Assembly: GCA_002069785.1 (NCBI GenBank)
Contig: MWCA01000011.1
Coordinates: 1-64,000 of the forward strand
Source of the DNA: Lentisphaerae bacterium ADurb.Bin242
GTDB lineage: Bacteria > Verrucomicrobiota > Lentisphaeria > Victivallales > UBA1829
DNA: 64,000 nt
Direction of reading: 5' to 3'
Shown piece after piece: positions 16,207 to 26,904 of the stretch (the stretch's first letter is position 1; each line of letters opens with the position of its first letter). The notes below the pieces were generated by a model. The model saw only the letters and a program-made list of their open reading frames with translations. It did no database searches and had not been told where the DNA came from. Made by a program: the position numbers and the translations under genes.

Positions 16207-17117
16207 AACGCGTTTTCCACCGGGTCCTTCTCCCTGTCTGCATCCTGCTGCTTTCCTCCTGCGGGGCGGAGACCGCTTTTTCCGGGAAACCGCCCGAGAC
16301 GGATGCCGTCCTGGCATATTCCTACGCCGAAAAATCGGTCTCTTTCGGGAACCGCCCTTCCGGTTCGGAGGCCATCGGAAAATATGCGGAATGGATCCGG
16401 AAGACCGCTTCGGAATCCGGGAAATTCACGGTTTCCGTGATGGAGTTTGAAGAAAACACGCCCGGCGGACCGGTCCGGTTCCGGAACATCATTGCGGAAA
16501 TCAACGGATGTTCCGGCGACTTTGCCATCGTCGGCGCCCACTATGACGCGAAAAAATTCCTCACGATTTCCGATTTTCAGGCGGCCAACGACGGCGCATC
16601 GGGGGTGGCCGCCCTTCTCGCCATGATCCATGCACTGCAGAACGATCCGCGCAAGCCGCCCGTCGGAATCAAGTTCGTCTTCTTCGACGGGGAGGAATGC
16701 CTTTATTCCTATACGGACAATGACGGACTCCACGGCAGCCGGCGCCTGGCGTCGGAATGGTCGCGACGGGGGCTCCTGAAACGATGCCGCGCCGTGATCC
16801 TGCTGGACATGATCGGGGACAAGGAGCTGTCCCTCACGATTCCGGCGAACTCTTCCCCGGAACTGGTCCGCGTGTTTGAAACACAGGCCGGAAAGCAGAC
16901 GCCTCCCCTGAACTACAAGCTTCTCGAGTCCGATATCGTGGACGACCATGTGCCGTTCCTCAAGGCGGGAGTCCCCTCGCTGAATCTGATCGACTTCGAG
17001 TACGGTCCGGGGAACCGCTACTGGCACACTTCGGGGGATACCCTGGACAAAATTTCGGGCCAAAGCATGAAAACGGTTGCAGACCTGACGTTCCGGATCC
17101 TTTGGAATCTTCCATGA
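16203..17117 (+). CDS. M28-family zinc peptidase / glutaminyl cyclase-like lipoprotein
   Basis: A 304-aa exported lipoprotein. The signal sequence ends in LLLSSC, so Cys20 should be lipidated. The M28 zinc ligands are in order: His113 (AHYDAK), Asp130 (ANDGASG), Glu164/165 (DGEEC), Asp202 (LDMIGD) and His275 (YWHTSGD). The short single-domain form and the DGLHGSR and WHTSGDT blocks resemble glutaminyl-peptide cyclotransferases as well as aminopeptidases, so either activity is possible. The ATG overlaps the ftsZ stop (ATGA) with AAAGGAAG upstream, placing it in the division operon. That context is unusual and suggests a role at the division site, but this is inference. Confidence 0.83.
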   Translation: MKRVFHRVLLPVCILLLSSCGAETAFSGKPPETDAVLAYSYAEKSVSFGNRPSGSEAIGKYAEWIRKTASESGKFTVSVMEFEENTPGGPVRFRNIIAEINGCSGDFAIVGAHYDAKKFLTISDFQAANDGASGVAALLAMIHALQNDPRKPPVGIKFVFFDGEECLYSYTDNDGLHGSRRLASEWSRRGLLKRCRAVILLDMIGDKELSLTIPANSSPELVRVFETQAGKQTPPLNYKLLESDIVDDHVPFLKAGVPSLNLIDFEYGPGNRYWHTSGDTLDKISGQSMKTVADLTFRILWNLP

Positions 17118-17206
17118 AAAATGTCGGAAATGGATAAGTTTCAGCACATTTTTGATGTTTTGCCCTAAAAAAAACAAAAAAAATGCAGTTTCTTGCAAAA
17201 ATAGTA

Positions 17207-17234
17207 TTGAAAAACACCAACTCAATGTTATATT
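17207..17234 (+). promoter_or_regulatory. Candidate promoter of the 17307 membrane protein gene
   Basis: TTGAAA (17207-17212) and TATATT (17229-17234) are 16 bp apart. The region just upstream (17166-17185) is A-rich and could act as an UP-type element. The 5' leader would be about 65 nt and ends in a strong GGAGAGAGG site. Confidence 0.55.
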
Positions 17235-17306
17235 CGCATTTGGAAAGAGTAATGAACTGAACCCAAAAACGTTATACACCCAACCAAAAAAAAGGAGAGA
17301 GGGACT

Positions 17307-18098
17307 ATGGTATATTTATACATAGCCTTGATGGTCGTCGCTCTGATCGGAATCGTCTGGTGCCAGAAAAAACAGAAGGTCAATCCGAATGCACAAGCCT
17401 TTGCCTTTGTTTTTCTTGTGCTGATCCTCGTCGGCGCCGGCGGAATGCTTTATGAAACGGGCATTTTCGGCGGAGACCGCGAAATGGACAAGATCATTTC
17501 CAATGAAGTGCGTTATGCCAAAGCCCGCTCCCAGGTCCTTGCCGACTATATCGGCAAAACCTATCCCGGCCAGAAAGCGGTGATTATTACCGAAGCTAAC
17601 GTGAATCAGAGTCCCATCAGCAAGGCCAGCCTTGAGACGATGACCGCCGCCCTGACCGCGGCCGGAATCAATGTGAGTGCCACGGAAGCCCTGAACATTC
17701 CCGAAAGCTCTCCCGAGAATCCGGTTCCGCTGGAAGTCGCGTTGACCGCCAAAGTCTACAATGACATCTTCAACAAATACAAAGACGCCAATCTCTACAT
17801 CATCATGAGCCAGCTTCCCTTCGTCGGAACCGAACTCCAGAAGCTCTCCTGCTGGAAGAATGATCCCCAGAAGTCCAGAATCATTCTGGTCAACGGCGAA
17901 GTGTTCAACCTCAAGGGCGCGATCGCCTCCGGACATATCGGCGCGGCCGCCGCCATGAAGACCGGCCCCGAAGCCTATGATCCCGAGAAGACCGCTCCGA
18001 AGGAAACCCAGGCCGCTTTCGACACCCGCTACATCCTGGTCACCCCCCAGAATGTCAAGGAAGTTGCCGAGAAAAACAAAGACATCTTTGCAAAATAA
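17307..18098 (+). CDS. Membrane-anchored protein of unknown function
   Basis: I do not recognise this 263-aa protein. It has two N-terminal hydrophobic segments (about 2-18 and 29-48) separated by a short basic loop, then a soluble domain of about 210 residues. That domain has regular alpha/beta character, with IITEAN, LYIIMSQLPF and IILVNGEVF as probable strands; the pattern recalls a periplasmic-binding or Rossmann-like fold, but no motif proves it. The start follows GGAGAGAGG. The gene has its own promoter and a clean terminator, so it is probably monocistronic, and it is rich in common codons, compatible with high expression. It lies between the division operon and clpC. Confidence 0.7.
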   Translation: MVYLYIALMVVALIGIVWCQKKQKVNPNAQAFAFVFLVLILVGAGGMLYETGIFGGDREMDKIISNEVRYAKARSQVLADYIGKTYPGQKAVIITEANVNQSPISKASLETMTAALTAAGINVSATEALNIPESSPENPVPLEVALTAKVYNDIFNKYKDANLYIIMSQLPFVGTELQKLSCWKNDPQKSRIILVNGEVFNLKGAIASGHIGAAAAMKTGPEAYDPEKTAPKETQAAFDTRYILVTPQNVKEVAEKNKDIFAK

Positions 18099-18133
18099 AA
18101 GATTTTTTCTTTCTTTCGAGACTTTAAAATCAC

Positions 18134-18175
18134 AGGACGTTCGAGTATAATACCGGACGTCCTCTTTTTATTTCC
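18134..18175 (+). terminator. Rho-independent terminator
   Basis: AGGACGTTCG (18134-18143) pairs with CGGACGTCCT (18154-18163) to give a 10-bp stem with one G-U pair and a 10-nt loop, followed at once by CTTTTTATTT. It lies 36 bp after the stop of the unknown membrane protein gene. Confidence 0.8.
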
Positions 18176-18230
18176 GGATGCGGTATGATTCCGCGCCGCG
18201 GCAGAGCAGACAGCAGGAGAAAAATCAATT

Positions 18231-20850
<2,620 letters not shown>

Positions 20851-20858
<8 letters not shown>

Positions 20859-21366
20859 CGAACTCTTCGACCTGATCGACGACGCCACCGGGAAGGTGAC
20901 GGGAACCGCTTCCCGGCGGGAGTGTCACGGGAACCCGGCCCTGATTCACCGGAGCGTCCGGGTGATGGTTTTTCATCCGGACGGCGATTCCATGCTGCTC
21001 CAGAAACGGGCCATGTCCAAGGACATCTTTCCCGGACGCTGGGATTGTTCGGTCGGCGGACATCTCGACGCCGGGGAAACGTATGAGGAGGCCGCGGTCC
21101 GCGAAATGGGCGAGGAACTGGGGCTTCCGCCCGGACTTCCCCTGAAACATCTGTTCGACATGAAGGTCCGCAACGAGCTCGAATCGGAGAACGTCCGAGA
21201 GTTCTCGACAGTCAGCGGAGGCCCTTTCGTCATTCAGCGCTCCGAACTGGACGAAGTCCGTTTCTTTTCCTTCGCGGAACTGAAACGGATGCGGAAAGAC
21301 CGCCCGGAAGAGATGACTCCGCTGCTGGCGGGGGAGCTTGACGAACTGTTCAAAACGGGAATGTGA
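20851..21366 (+). CDS. Nudix hydrolase (YfcD/isopentenyl isomerase-like)
   Basis: A 171-aa cytoplasmic hydrolase of nucleoside diphosphate-linked compounds. The Nudix box GX5EX7REUXEEXGU is complete: G in GGHLDAGE, then AAVREMGEELG, about residues 70-92. The N-terminal layout (ELFDLIDD, then RRECHGNPALIHRS) is typical of the YfcD / type 1 isopentenyl-diphosphate isomerase-like subgroup. The substrate is unknown. Its start overlaps the clpC stop by 8 bp, so it is probably co-transcribed with clpC and with the permease gene 3 bp downstream. Confidence 0.87.
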
Positions 21367-21369
21367 CGC

Positions 21370-22569
21370 ATGCCGGAGTTTTCACCAGACATTGAGGAAT
21401 ATTCCGCCGCGCGCGAGGTCTGGAAACGATACCGGAAATCATTCAGCGCGATGCTCGGTCTTGGAATCATCCTTCTGCTGGTTGCCGTCGCCCTCTGCGC
21501 GCCGCTGATCGCCAACGGAGCTCCGCTGCTGGCGCGTCTCGACGGAAAACTGTCCAGTCCGGCCCTGACGGCAATGATCGCTCCCGAAAGCACGGAAATT
21601 TTCGTGTCGAAAGCCTTCAATTTCCTGCTGTTTGCCGTTCCGCTCTGTGTGCTCTTATATTTCCTGTTGTGGAAGCGGAGCCGGAAACTTTTCTGGATCG
21701 TTTCCATTCCCCTTCTTCTGGCGCTCGCGGTCCCGTTCGTCCTCCACGGCGGACGGCTGGACAAGACCCCCTGGCGCGACGTGACCCGGGAATTGAAGAA
21801 CGGCGATTTCGCCTGGTTCGCGCCGGTGCCTTACGGCCCGTTCGAGACGGTCGGAATCCCCTACCGGAAATCCAGCCGGGAGCACTGGTTCGGCACGGAC
21901 CAGGCGGGCCGGGATGTCTTTGCAAGGATGCTCTACGGGGCGCGGGTCTCGCTGGCGGTCGGCTTCATGGCAACCGGGATCGCCATGATCCTGGGAACGT
22001 TCATCGGGCTGTTCGCGGGCTACAAAGGGGGACGCGCGGACCTCTTTGTGATGAGGCTGGTGGAGATCGTGATCTGCTTCCCGACCTTTCTCCTGCTGCT
22101 GATCCTGATGTCCATCCTGCTGGACTACGGTTCCCGGCAGTCCATCCTGCTGGTGATCGCGGTGATCGGACTGACCGGCTGGACCGGCCTCTGCCGTCTG
22201 GTCCGGGGCGAAACGCTCAAGGCCCGCCAGTCCGCCTACATCCAGAGCTGCGAAGCCATGGGGGTGCCGGTCTGGAGGGTTCTGCTGTTCCATCTGCTTC
22301 CGAACGTTTCGGCGCCGATTTTCGTTTCGTTCACATTTGAAGTGGCGGGAGCAATCCTCGCGGAAAGCTCGCTGAGCTTCCTCGGGTTCGGTGTTCAGGA
22401 CCCGACCTCCAGCTGGGGCGAACTTCTGCGGCAGGCATTCCCCGATCCCCTGACCTACTGGCACCTGATGCTCTGGCCGGGACTCGCGATCTTCCTCGCG
22501 GTCTGCGCCTTCAATTTCGCCGGAGAAGGACTCCGCAGGGCCCTCGACGCCCGGAACCGCAACGGATGA
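21370..22569 (+). CDS. Peptide-type ABC transporter permease (OppC/DppC family)
   Basis: A 399-aa inner-membrane permease. Residues about 28-48 form the first membrane segment of an OppC-type N-terminus. An unusually large segment (about 50-170) follows, with extra hydrophobic helices at about 80-97 and 103-120. HWFGTDQAGRDVFARML then leads into the typical DppC core, with five helices and the EAA loop (EAMGVPVWRVLLFHLLPN). No partner permease, ATPase or binding protein is adjacent, so it is orphaned in this locus. A family 5 binding protein lies some 24 kb away on the other strand. It follows the Nudix gene by 3 bp and ends 1 bp from convergent uvrC. Confidence 0.85.
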   Translation: MPEFSPDIEEYSAAREVWKRYRKSFSAMLGLGIILLLVAVALCAPLIANGAPLLARLDGKLSSPALTAMIAPESTEIFVSKAFNFLLFAVPLCVLLYFLLWKRSRKLFWIVSIPLLLALAVPFVLHGGRLDKTPWRDVTRELKNGDFAWFAPVPYGPFETVGIPYRKSSREHWFGTDQAGRDVFARMLYGARVSLAVGFMATGIAMILGTFIGLFAGYKGGRADLFVMRLVEIVICFPTFLLLLILMSILLDYGSRQSILLVIAVIGLTGWTGLCRLVRGETLKARQSAYIQSCEAMGVPVWRVLLFHLLPNVSAPIFVSFTFEVAGAILAESSLSFLGFGVQDPTSSWGELLRQAFPDPLTYWHLMLWPGLAIFLAVCAFNFAGEGLRRALDARNRNG

Positions 22570-22570
22570 T

Positions 22571-24067
22571 TCACTGGACATCCAGGCCGCCGGTGGATGG
22601 ATGCTTTTTCAGATAGTCCGCAATGGCTTTGGCCGTTTCCAGGCCGATTCCCTCGGCCCGGCGGGCAATTTCCTCGGGAGAGACGCGGCGGAGCCTCGCC
22701 ACGGAACCGAACGCTTTCAGGAGCGCCTGCTTCCGGACATCTCCGATGCAGGGGATCTCATCGAGAATGGAGTCCCGGATCGTGCGGAGGCGCAAGGCCC
22801 GGTGATAGGTCACGGCAAACCGGTGCGATTCGTCCCGGATGGATTGAAGAAGCTTCAGGGCGCTCCGGCTCCGGTCGAGAAGTATGGAATCGTTGCTGCC
22901 GGGAATGAATATCTCCTCGTTCCGCTTGGCCAGCCCGATCACCGGAAACGGAGGACACCGCAGCGCCACGAGCGCATCGACCGCGGAGGAGAGCTGCCCC
23001 TTGCCGCCGTCGACGATCATCAGGTCCGGGAGAGGCTGTTTCTCCTCCAGCACTCTTGAAAAATGCCGGGTCACGATCTCCTTCATCATGGCGAAGTCGT
23101 CGGCCCCTTTGACCGTCCGGATGCGAAACCGCCTGTAGGCGTTTTTCTGAGGTTTTCCATTCTGAAAGACCACCATGGACGCCACGGAGAGGGTTCCCGA
23201 GATGTTCGAGTTGTCGAAACAGATCATATACCGCGGGGGAGCCGGCAGGAGGAGCGCATCCTGAAGATCGGCGACGGCGCTTTCCCCGTCGACCGCCTGC
23301 GGCAGGAACACCTTCGGAAACGTCCGGTTTTTCGTTCCGTAGAGCGACTCGATGTTCTTCGCAATATCCCGGAAAAGGGCCGCCTTCTCGAAGTTGCGCC
23401 GTTCCGCCTCTTCCCGCATTTTCGTTTGAAGGAGACCGGTTATTTCGTCCGTGTTTCCATTCAGGAGGGCGACGAGGGCGTCCACGCGGGTGTTGTATTC
23501 CTCCGGGGAGACTTTTCCGATGCACGGACAGCAGCAGTCCCGGACCGTTCCCGCCAGACAATGGGCGTATTCCTCCCGGCCGGGGACGGGATGGCGGCAG
23601 GTCCGGAGGGAATAGTAACGGAGAAGAAAGTCGAGGGTCTGCCGCAGCGCGCCCCCGTTTGGAAACGGTCCGAAGTAGAGGCAGGAGTCGTCCTTGCGGA
23701 TCCGGGCGAGACGCGGCCGGGGAAAGGTTTCGCTGCGGTCGATGCGGATCAGGGGCATCCGCTTGTCGTCGCGGAGAAGGATGTTGTATTTAGGAGCGTA
23801 TTCCTTGATCAGGCGGGACTCCAGAAGGAGGGACTCGTCCTCGTTGCGGACCGTGATGCATTCCCAGTTGTGAATGGAATTCACCAGGGAGCGGAATTTC
23901 GGATCGGCGCGGTTCTCCCGGGAGGGCTGGAAATACTGGGACATCCGCCGCCGGAGGTTGGACGCCTTCCCGACATAAATCACCGAGCCGAAGGCATCCC
24001 GGTAGACATAGACACCCGGCTTGGACGGGATGTCCCCGGGATGAAAAACGATCTTTTTCAGGGACAT
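22571..24067 (-). CDS. uvrC: UvrABC excinuclease subunit C, short form
   Basis: Nucleotide excision repair nuclease of 498 aa; E. coli UvrC is 610. The N-terminal GIY-YIG nuclease (about 14-95) has GVYVY and VIYVGKASNLRRR. A cysteine cluster (TCRHPV... HCLAG... CCCPCIG) at about 160-190 matches the region that binds an Fe-S cluster in UvrC. A UVR motif follows (about 205-240). The RNase H-like nuclease begins with CFDNSN (Asp285, equivalent to E. coli Asp399) and keeps the other catalytic residues (VKGADD, LMIVDGGKGQL, SHRFAVTYH). Tandem helix-hairpin-helices end the protein. About 110 residues between UVR and the RNase H domain are missing relative to E. coli. It is convergent with the permease. 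Confidence 0.93.
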   Translation of the reverse strand: MSLKKIVFHPGDIPSKPGVYVYRDAFGSVIYVGKASNLRRRMSQYFQPSRENRADPKFRSLVNSIHNWECITVRNEDESLLLESRLIKEYAPKYNILLRDDKRMPLIRIDRSETFPRPRLARIRKDDSCLYFGPFPNGGALRQTLDFLLRYYSLRTCRHPVPGREEYAHCLAGTVRDCCCPCIGKVSPEEYNTRVDALVALLNGNTDEITGLLQTKMREEAERRNFEKAALFRDIAKNIESLYGTKNRTFPKVFLPQAVDGESAVADLQDALLLPAPPRYMICFDNSNISGTLSVASMVVFQNGKPQKNAYRRFRIRTVKGADDFAMMKEIVTRHFSRVLEEKQPLPDLMIVDGGKGQLSSAVDALVALRCPPFPVIGLAKRNEEIFIPGSNDSILLDRSRSALKLLQSIRDESHRFAVTYHRALRLRTIRDSILDEIPCIGDVRKQALLKAFGSVARLRRVSPEEIARRAEGIGLETAKAIADYLKKHPSTGGLDVQ

Positions 24068-24225
24068 GTCAAAATACCATTGTTCCAGTTGGTTTTGTGG
24101 GGATTACAATAGTCTGGAAGGGGGAAAAAACAATCGGGAGAATGAAAAAACAATCAAAAATCATGAGAAAGCCATTAAAAAGCGCGAGACAGGGAACTTT
24201 TTTACCGATTTTGTTGTATCAAGAC

Positions 24226-24254
24226 TTGACAGAATGCTCTCGAAACTGTATTTT
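24226..24254 (+). promoter_or_regulatory. Near-consensus promoter of the pilus-like operon
   Basis: A perfect TTGACA (24226-24231) and TATTTT (24249-24254) are separated by 17 bp. Transcription would begin near 24261, about 46 nt before the first gene. This is the best -35 match I found in the window, so the operon is probably well expressed. Confidence 0.75.
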
Positions 24255-24306
24255 GCATGTATGCATTTTGGACTGTGGAAAAAAAGGGGAAAAAAAGGGA
24301 TCAAAA

Positions 24307-25101
24307 ATGAGGAAAAGGACATTCGTTTTCTTTCTGTCTGCGGTTCTTTTGGCGGGCTGTTTTATGCTTGCCGCCCAGAGCCGGGCCAAAAGAGCCTCCA
24401 GAAACCTCCCCGCCTACAACATCTCGGCGGATATGGTAACCATCGACATCACCCTTCAGAAACCGCCTTCCTATTCGATCGACAGCAAGAAAGTCCGCGT
24501 CGGAGGCGGGGGCAGTTCCGGAAGCGGATACGCCAAGCAGTGGCTGGTGTCGGAAATCACGTTTTCCTTTTCCATTCCCGAGAGCGTAAAGTCGTCGCAG
24601 CCCGTCTGCCTCAACGACATGCGGGTCGAACTCTTTCTGACGGTTCCCTCCACGACCTCGCGGGGAAAAGTCGAATCCAGCTGGTTTTACGGCGCCCAGG
24701 TTCTTCACGGCGTCGTGGTGGACCCTGAGAAAAAAGAACAGAAATATATGGTTTCCCTCTTCATGCCGCCCAGTTATTTGTATATGTATTTCCCGAAAGA
24801 CAAAACGGATAAATACAACCTGAAAGACATGGAAGGTGTCGTGCTGTTCTTCGACAAGGACAGCGTCGTGATCGGCGCAAAAGTATTCGAGTATAAAAGC
24901 AGGCTTACCAAGACCAGAAGCACGCAGCTTCTGGATGCCGTCGAAGAGCTCAGGAAATCGCAGAAAATGCCGATCATGCTTTGGCCCAGGGAAAAAACAC
25001 CGTGGCAGTGGCTCGATTCGGACCGCTTTGAACTGCCGAAAACGGATTTCCCGGGTTCGCCCGCAGCCGTTGCCGGGAAGGAAGAAGGAGGAACGGAATA
25101 A
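24307..25101 (+). CDS. Envelope protein of pilus-like operon, Amuc_1102-like
   Basis: A 264-aa exported protein. The N-terminus is basic then hydrophobic (MRKRTFVFFLSAVLLAGCF); LAGC could be a lipobox with Cys18, although hydrophobicity continues beyond it, so signal peptidase I cleavage is also possible. A Gly/Ser-rich loop (about 63-75) precedes a mostly beta domain. The protein is first in an operon with PilM/N-like, two anchored periplasmic and two secretin genes. By position it matches Amuc_1102 of the Akkermansia Amuc_1098-1102 cluster, a pilus-like protein. Sequence similarity is not obvious by eye, so the name rests on gene order. GGGAAAAAAAGGG lies upstream of the ATG. Confidence 0.6.
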   Translation: MRKRTFVFFLSAVLLAGCFMLAAQSRAKRASRNLPAYNISADMVTIDITLQKPPSYSIDSKKVRVGGGGSSGSGYAKQWLVSEITFSFSIPESVKSSQPVCLNDMRVELFLTVPSTTSRGKVESSWFYGAQVLHGVVVDPEKKEQKYMVSLFMPPSYLYMYFPKDKTDKYNLKDMEGVVLFFDKDSVVIGAKVFEYKSRLTKTRSTQLLDAVEELRKSQKMPIMLWPREKTPWQWLDSDRFELPKTDFPGSPAAVAGKEEGGTE

Positions 25102-25104
25102 TCC

Positions 25105-26889
25105 ATGGCCGCGAACGATTATCTGCTTTGCATCGACATTGGCGCCAACAGCATCAAGGCGGCCGAATTTTCTTATTCCGCGGAAGGGGAAATGCTCCTC
25201 GAACGGTTTGCCTTTGCGGAATATGGAGGCCCGGAAGGCGCCTTTGCGGATATCATCGACAACGGGGCCACGGAAAAACTTCATGATGCTCTGGGAAAAA
25301 TTTTCAAGGAGAATGCTTTCCAGTCCAGAAAAGTCAATGTTTCGCTTTCCGGTCATAATGCGTATATCCGTTTCGTCAAAGTGCCTTCCATGGTCAATGA
25401 CGAGAAAAAAATCAAGCAGATCATCGAATTCGAGGCCAAAAGCGCGATTCCGTTCGAGATGCACGAAGTCGTGTGGGATTCCCAGCTCCTGAACGTGGCG
25501 GACGACAACGGCGAAATCGAAGCCATGTTCGTGATCGTCAAGAGCGAGGAGATCGAGCGGGTCACCGCCCTGGTGGAGTCTTTCGGCAAGCAGATTTCCC
25601 TGATCGAAGTGGCGCCGACGGCCTGTTACAACGCCGCCCGGCTGAATGGAATCGGCGATGACAACTGCGAACTGATCCTGAGCATCGGCGACCGCTGCTC
25701 CTCGCTTCTGTTTGTGGACAACGGCCGTTTCTTTGTCCGCATCATTCCGATCGCCGGCCATGCCATCACCCTCCAGATCAGCAAGGAATTCGGGATTTCG
25801 TATGAGGAAGCGGAGGAAATGAAGAGACGCCATGGGTTTGTGGCGCTCGGCGGCGCCTACGAGGAGCCGGATTCCGAAGTGGCCGCGACCGTATCCAAGA
25901 TTGTCCGGAACGTGATGACCCGTCTCCACGGTGAAATCAGCCGCTCCATCAACATCTACCGTTCCCAGCAGAAAGTACGCAAGCCCGAAAAGCTTTACCT
26001 TTCCGGCGGCAGTTCCGTGATGGGCTTCACCCCCCGGTTCTTCTCGGAGAAACTCCGCATCCCGGTGGAATATTTCAACCCGTTCAAGAACATCGCCATC
26101 AGCTCCGACATCGATAAGGAGCGGCTGGCGGACATCGCCCATATGTTCTCCGAACCGATCGGCCTGGCGCTCCGCCATCTCATGACCTGCCCCGTGGAAA
26201 TCTCCCTTGTTCCGCAGTCCCTTCAGAAATACATGGAGTTCAAAGGGAAAATCCCCTATTTCTACGCGTCCGCCGCCTGTCTGCTCCTTTGCCTGCTGGT
26301 GACTTTCTTCGGTTTCTCGAAGCAGCTGGAGATCGCCAACGCCAAGAAGAAGGTCGCACAGGAATTTCTCCAGAAGACCAAGAACGTCGTTTCCAAGCTC
26401 CGGAACGCGGAAAGCGAATTCAATGCGGCAAAACTGGAATACGAGGATGCTTCCAAAATCCTGAACGAGCGGAAGCGCTGGCCGAATATCCTGAACCAGG
26501 TGGCGGCGATTCTTCCGGATGACGTGTGGCTCACAAGATTTGAACTCTCCACGCAGGGCGCCCAGAGGAAAGGAGCCGAGCCGGCAAGAGGCGGGGGCCG
26601 GAGCGGAGGAAGTCCCGACGCGCTGTTCGCCGGATTCGGAGGAGGAGGCGGTGCTCCCGCCGCCGCATCGGTGGACTACGTTTCCGTTTATCTGGAAGGA
26701 CACGGACTGGTGGTCAACAATGATTTCAGCGAACGGTTCACCCGCCGGCTCAGCAATTCAAAGTTCTTTGCTTTCAACAAAAATACGGATGTGATCGATA
26801 CTCTTCAGGATGGCGTCTTCATGGATGGCACCTATAACGTGGCGACTTTCAAATTAACCTTGAAGCTGGTGGAACCGATTAAAAGGTAA
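25105..26889 (+). CDS. pilM: PilM-PilN fusion of pilus-like system (Amuc_1101-like)
   Basis: A 594-aa protein. Residues about 1-360 are an actin-like PilM domain: CIDIGANSIKAAEF as the first phosphate loop, the SHS2 region, LILSIGDRCSSLLFV as the second, and KLYLSGGSSVMGF as the adenosine motif. A single membrane helix (about 383-404) follows, then a coiled coil and a PilN-like periplasmic domain (RWPNILNQVAAILPDDVWL). A Gly-rich linker (about 490-520) interrupts that domain. Classical PilM and PilN are separate proteins joined by a short PilN peptide; here one chain holds both. It lies 3 bp after the first gene. AAGGAGG lies 13 nt upstream, somewhat far. Confidence 0.85.
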   Translation: MAANDYLLCIDIGANSIKAAEFSYSAEGEMLLERFAFAEYGGPEGAFADIIDNGATEKLHDALGKIFKENAFQSRKVNVSLSGHNAYIRFVKVPSMVNDEKKIKQIIEFEAKSAIPFEMHEVVWDSQLLNVADDNGEIEAMFVIVKSEEIERVTALVESFGKQISLIEVAPTACYNAARLNGIGDDNCELILSIGDRCSSLLFVDNGRFFVRIIPIAGHAITLQISKEFGISYEEAEEMKRRHGFVALGGAYEEPDSEVAATVSKIVRNVMTRLHGEISRSINIYRSQQKVRKPEKLYLSGGSSVMGFTPRFFSEKLRIPVEYFNPFKNIAISSDIDKERLADIAHMFSEPIGLALRHLMTCPVEISLVPQSLQKYMEFKGKIPYFYASAACLLLCLLVTFFGFSKQLEIANAKKKVAQEFLQKTKNVVSKLRNAESEFNAAKLEYEDASKILNERKRWPNILNQVAAILPDDVWLTRFELSTQGAQRKGAEPARGGGRSGGSPDALFAGFGGGGGAPAAASVDYVSVYLEGHGLVVNNDFSERFTRRLSNSKFFAFNKNTDVIDTLQDGVFMDGTYNVATFKLTLKLVEPIKR

Positions 26890-26904
26890 GGACTCTTTTC
26901 CCCG

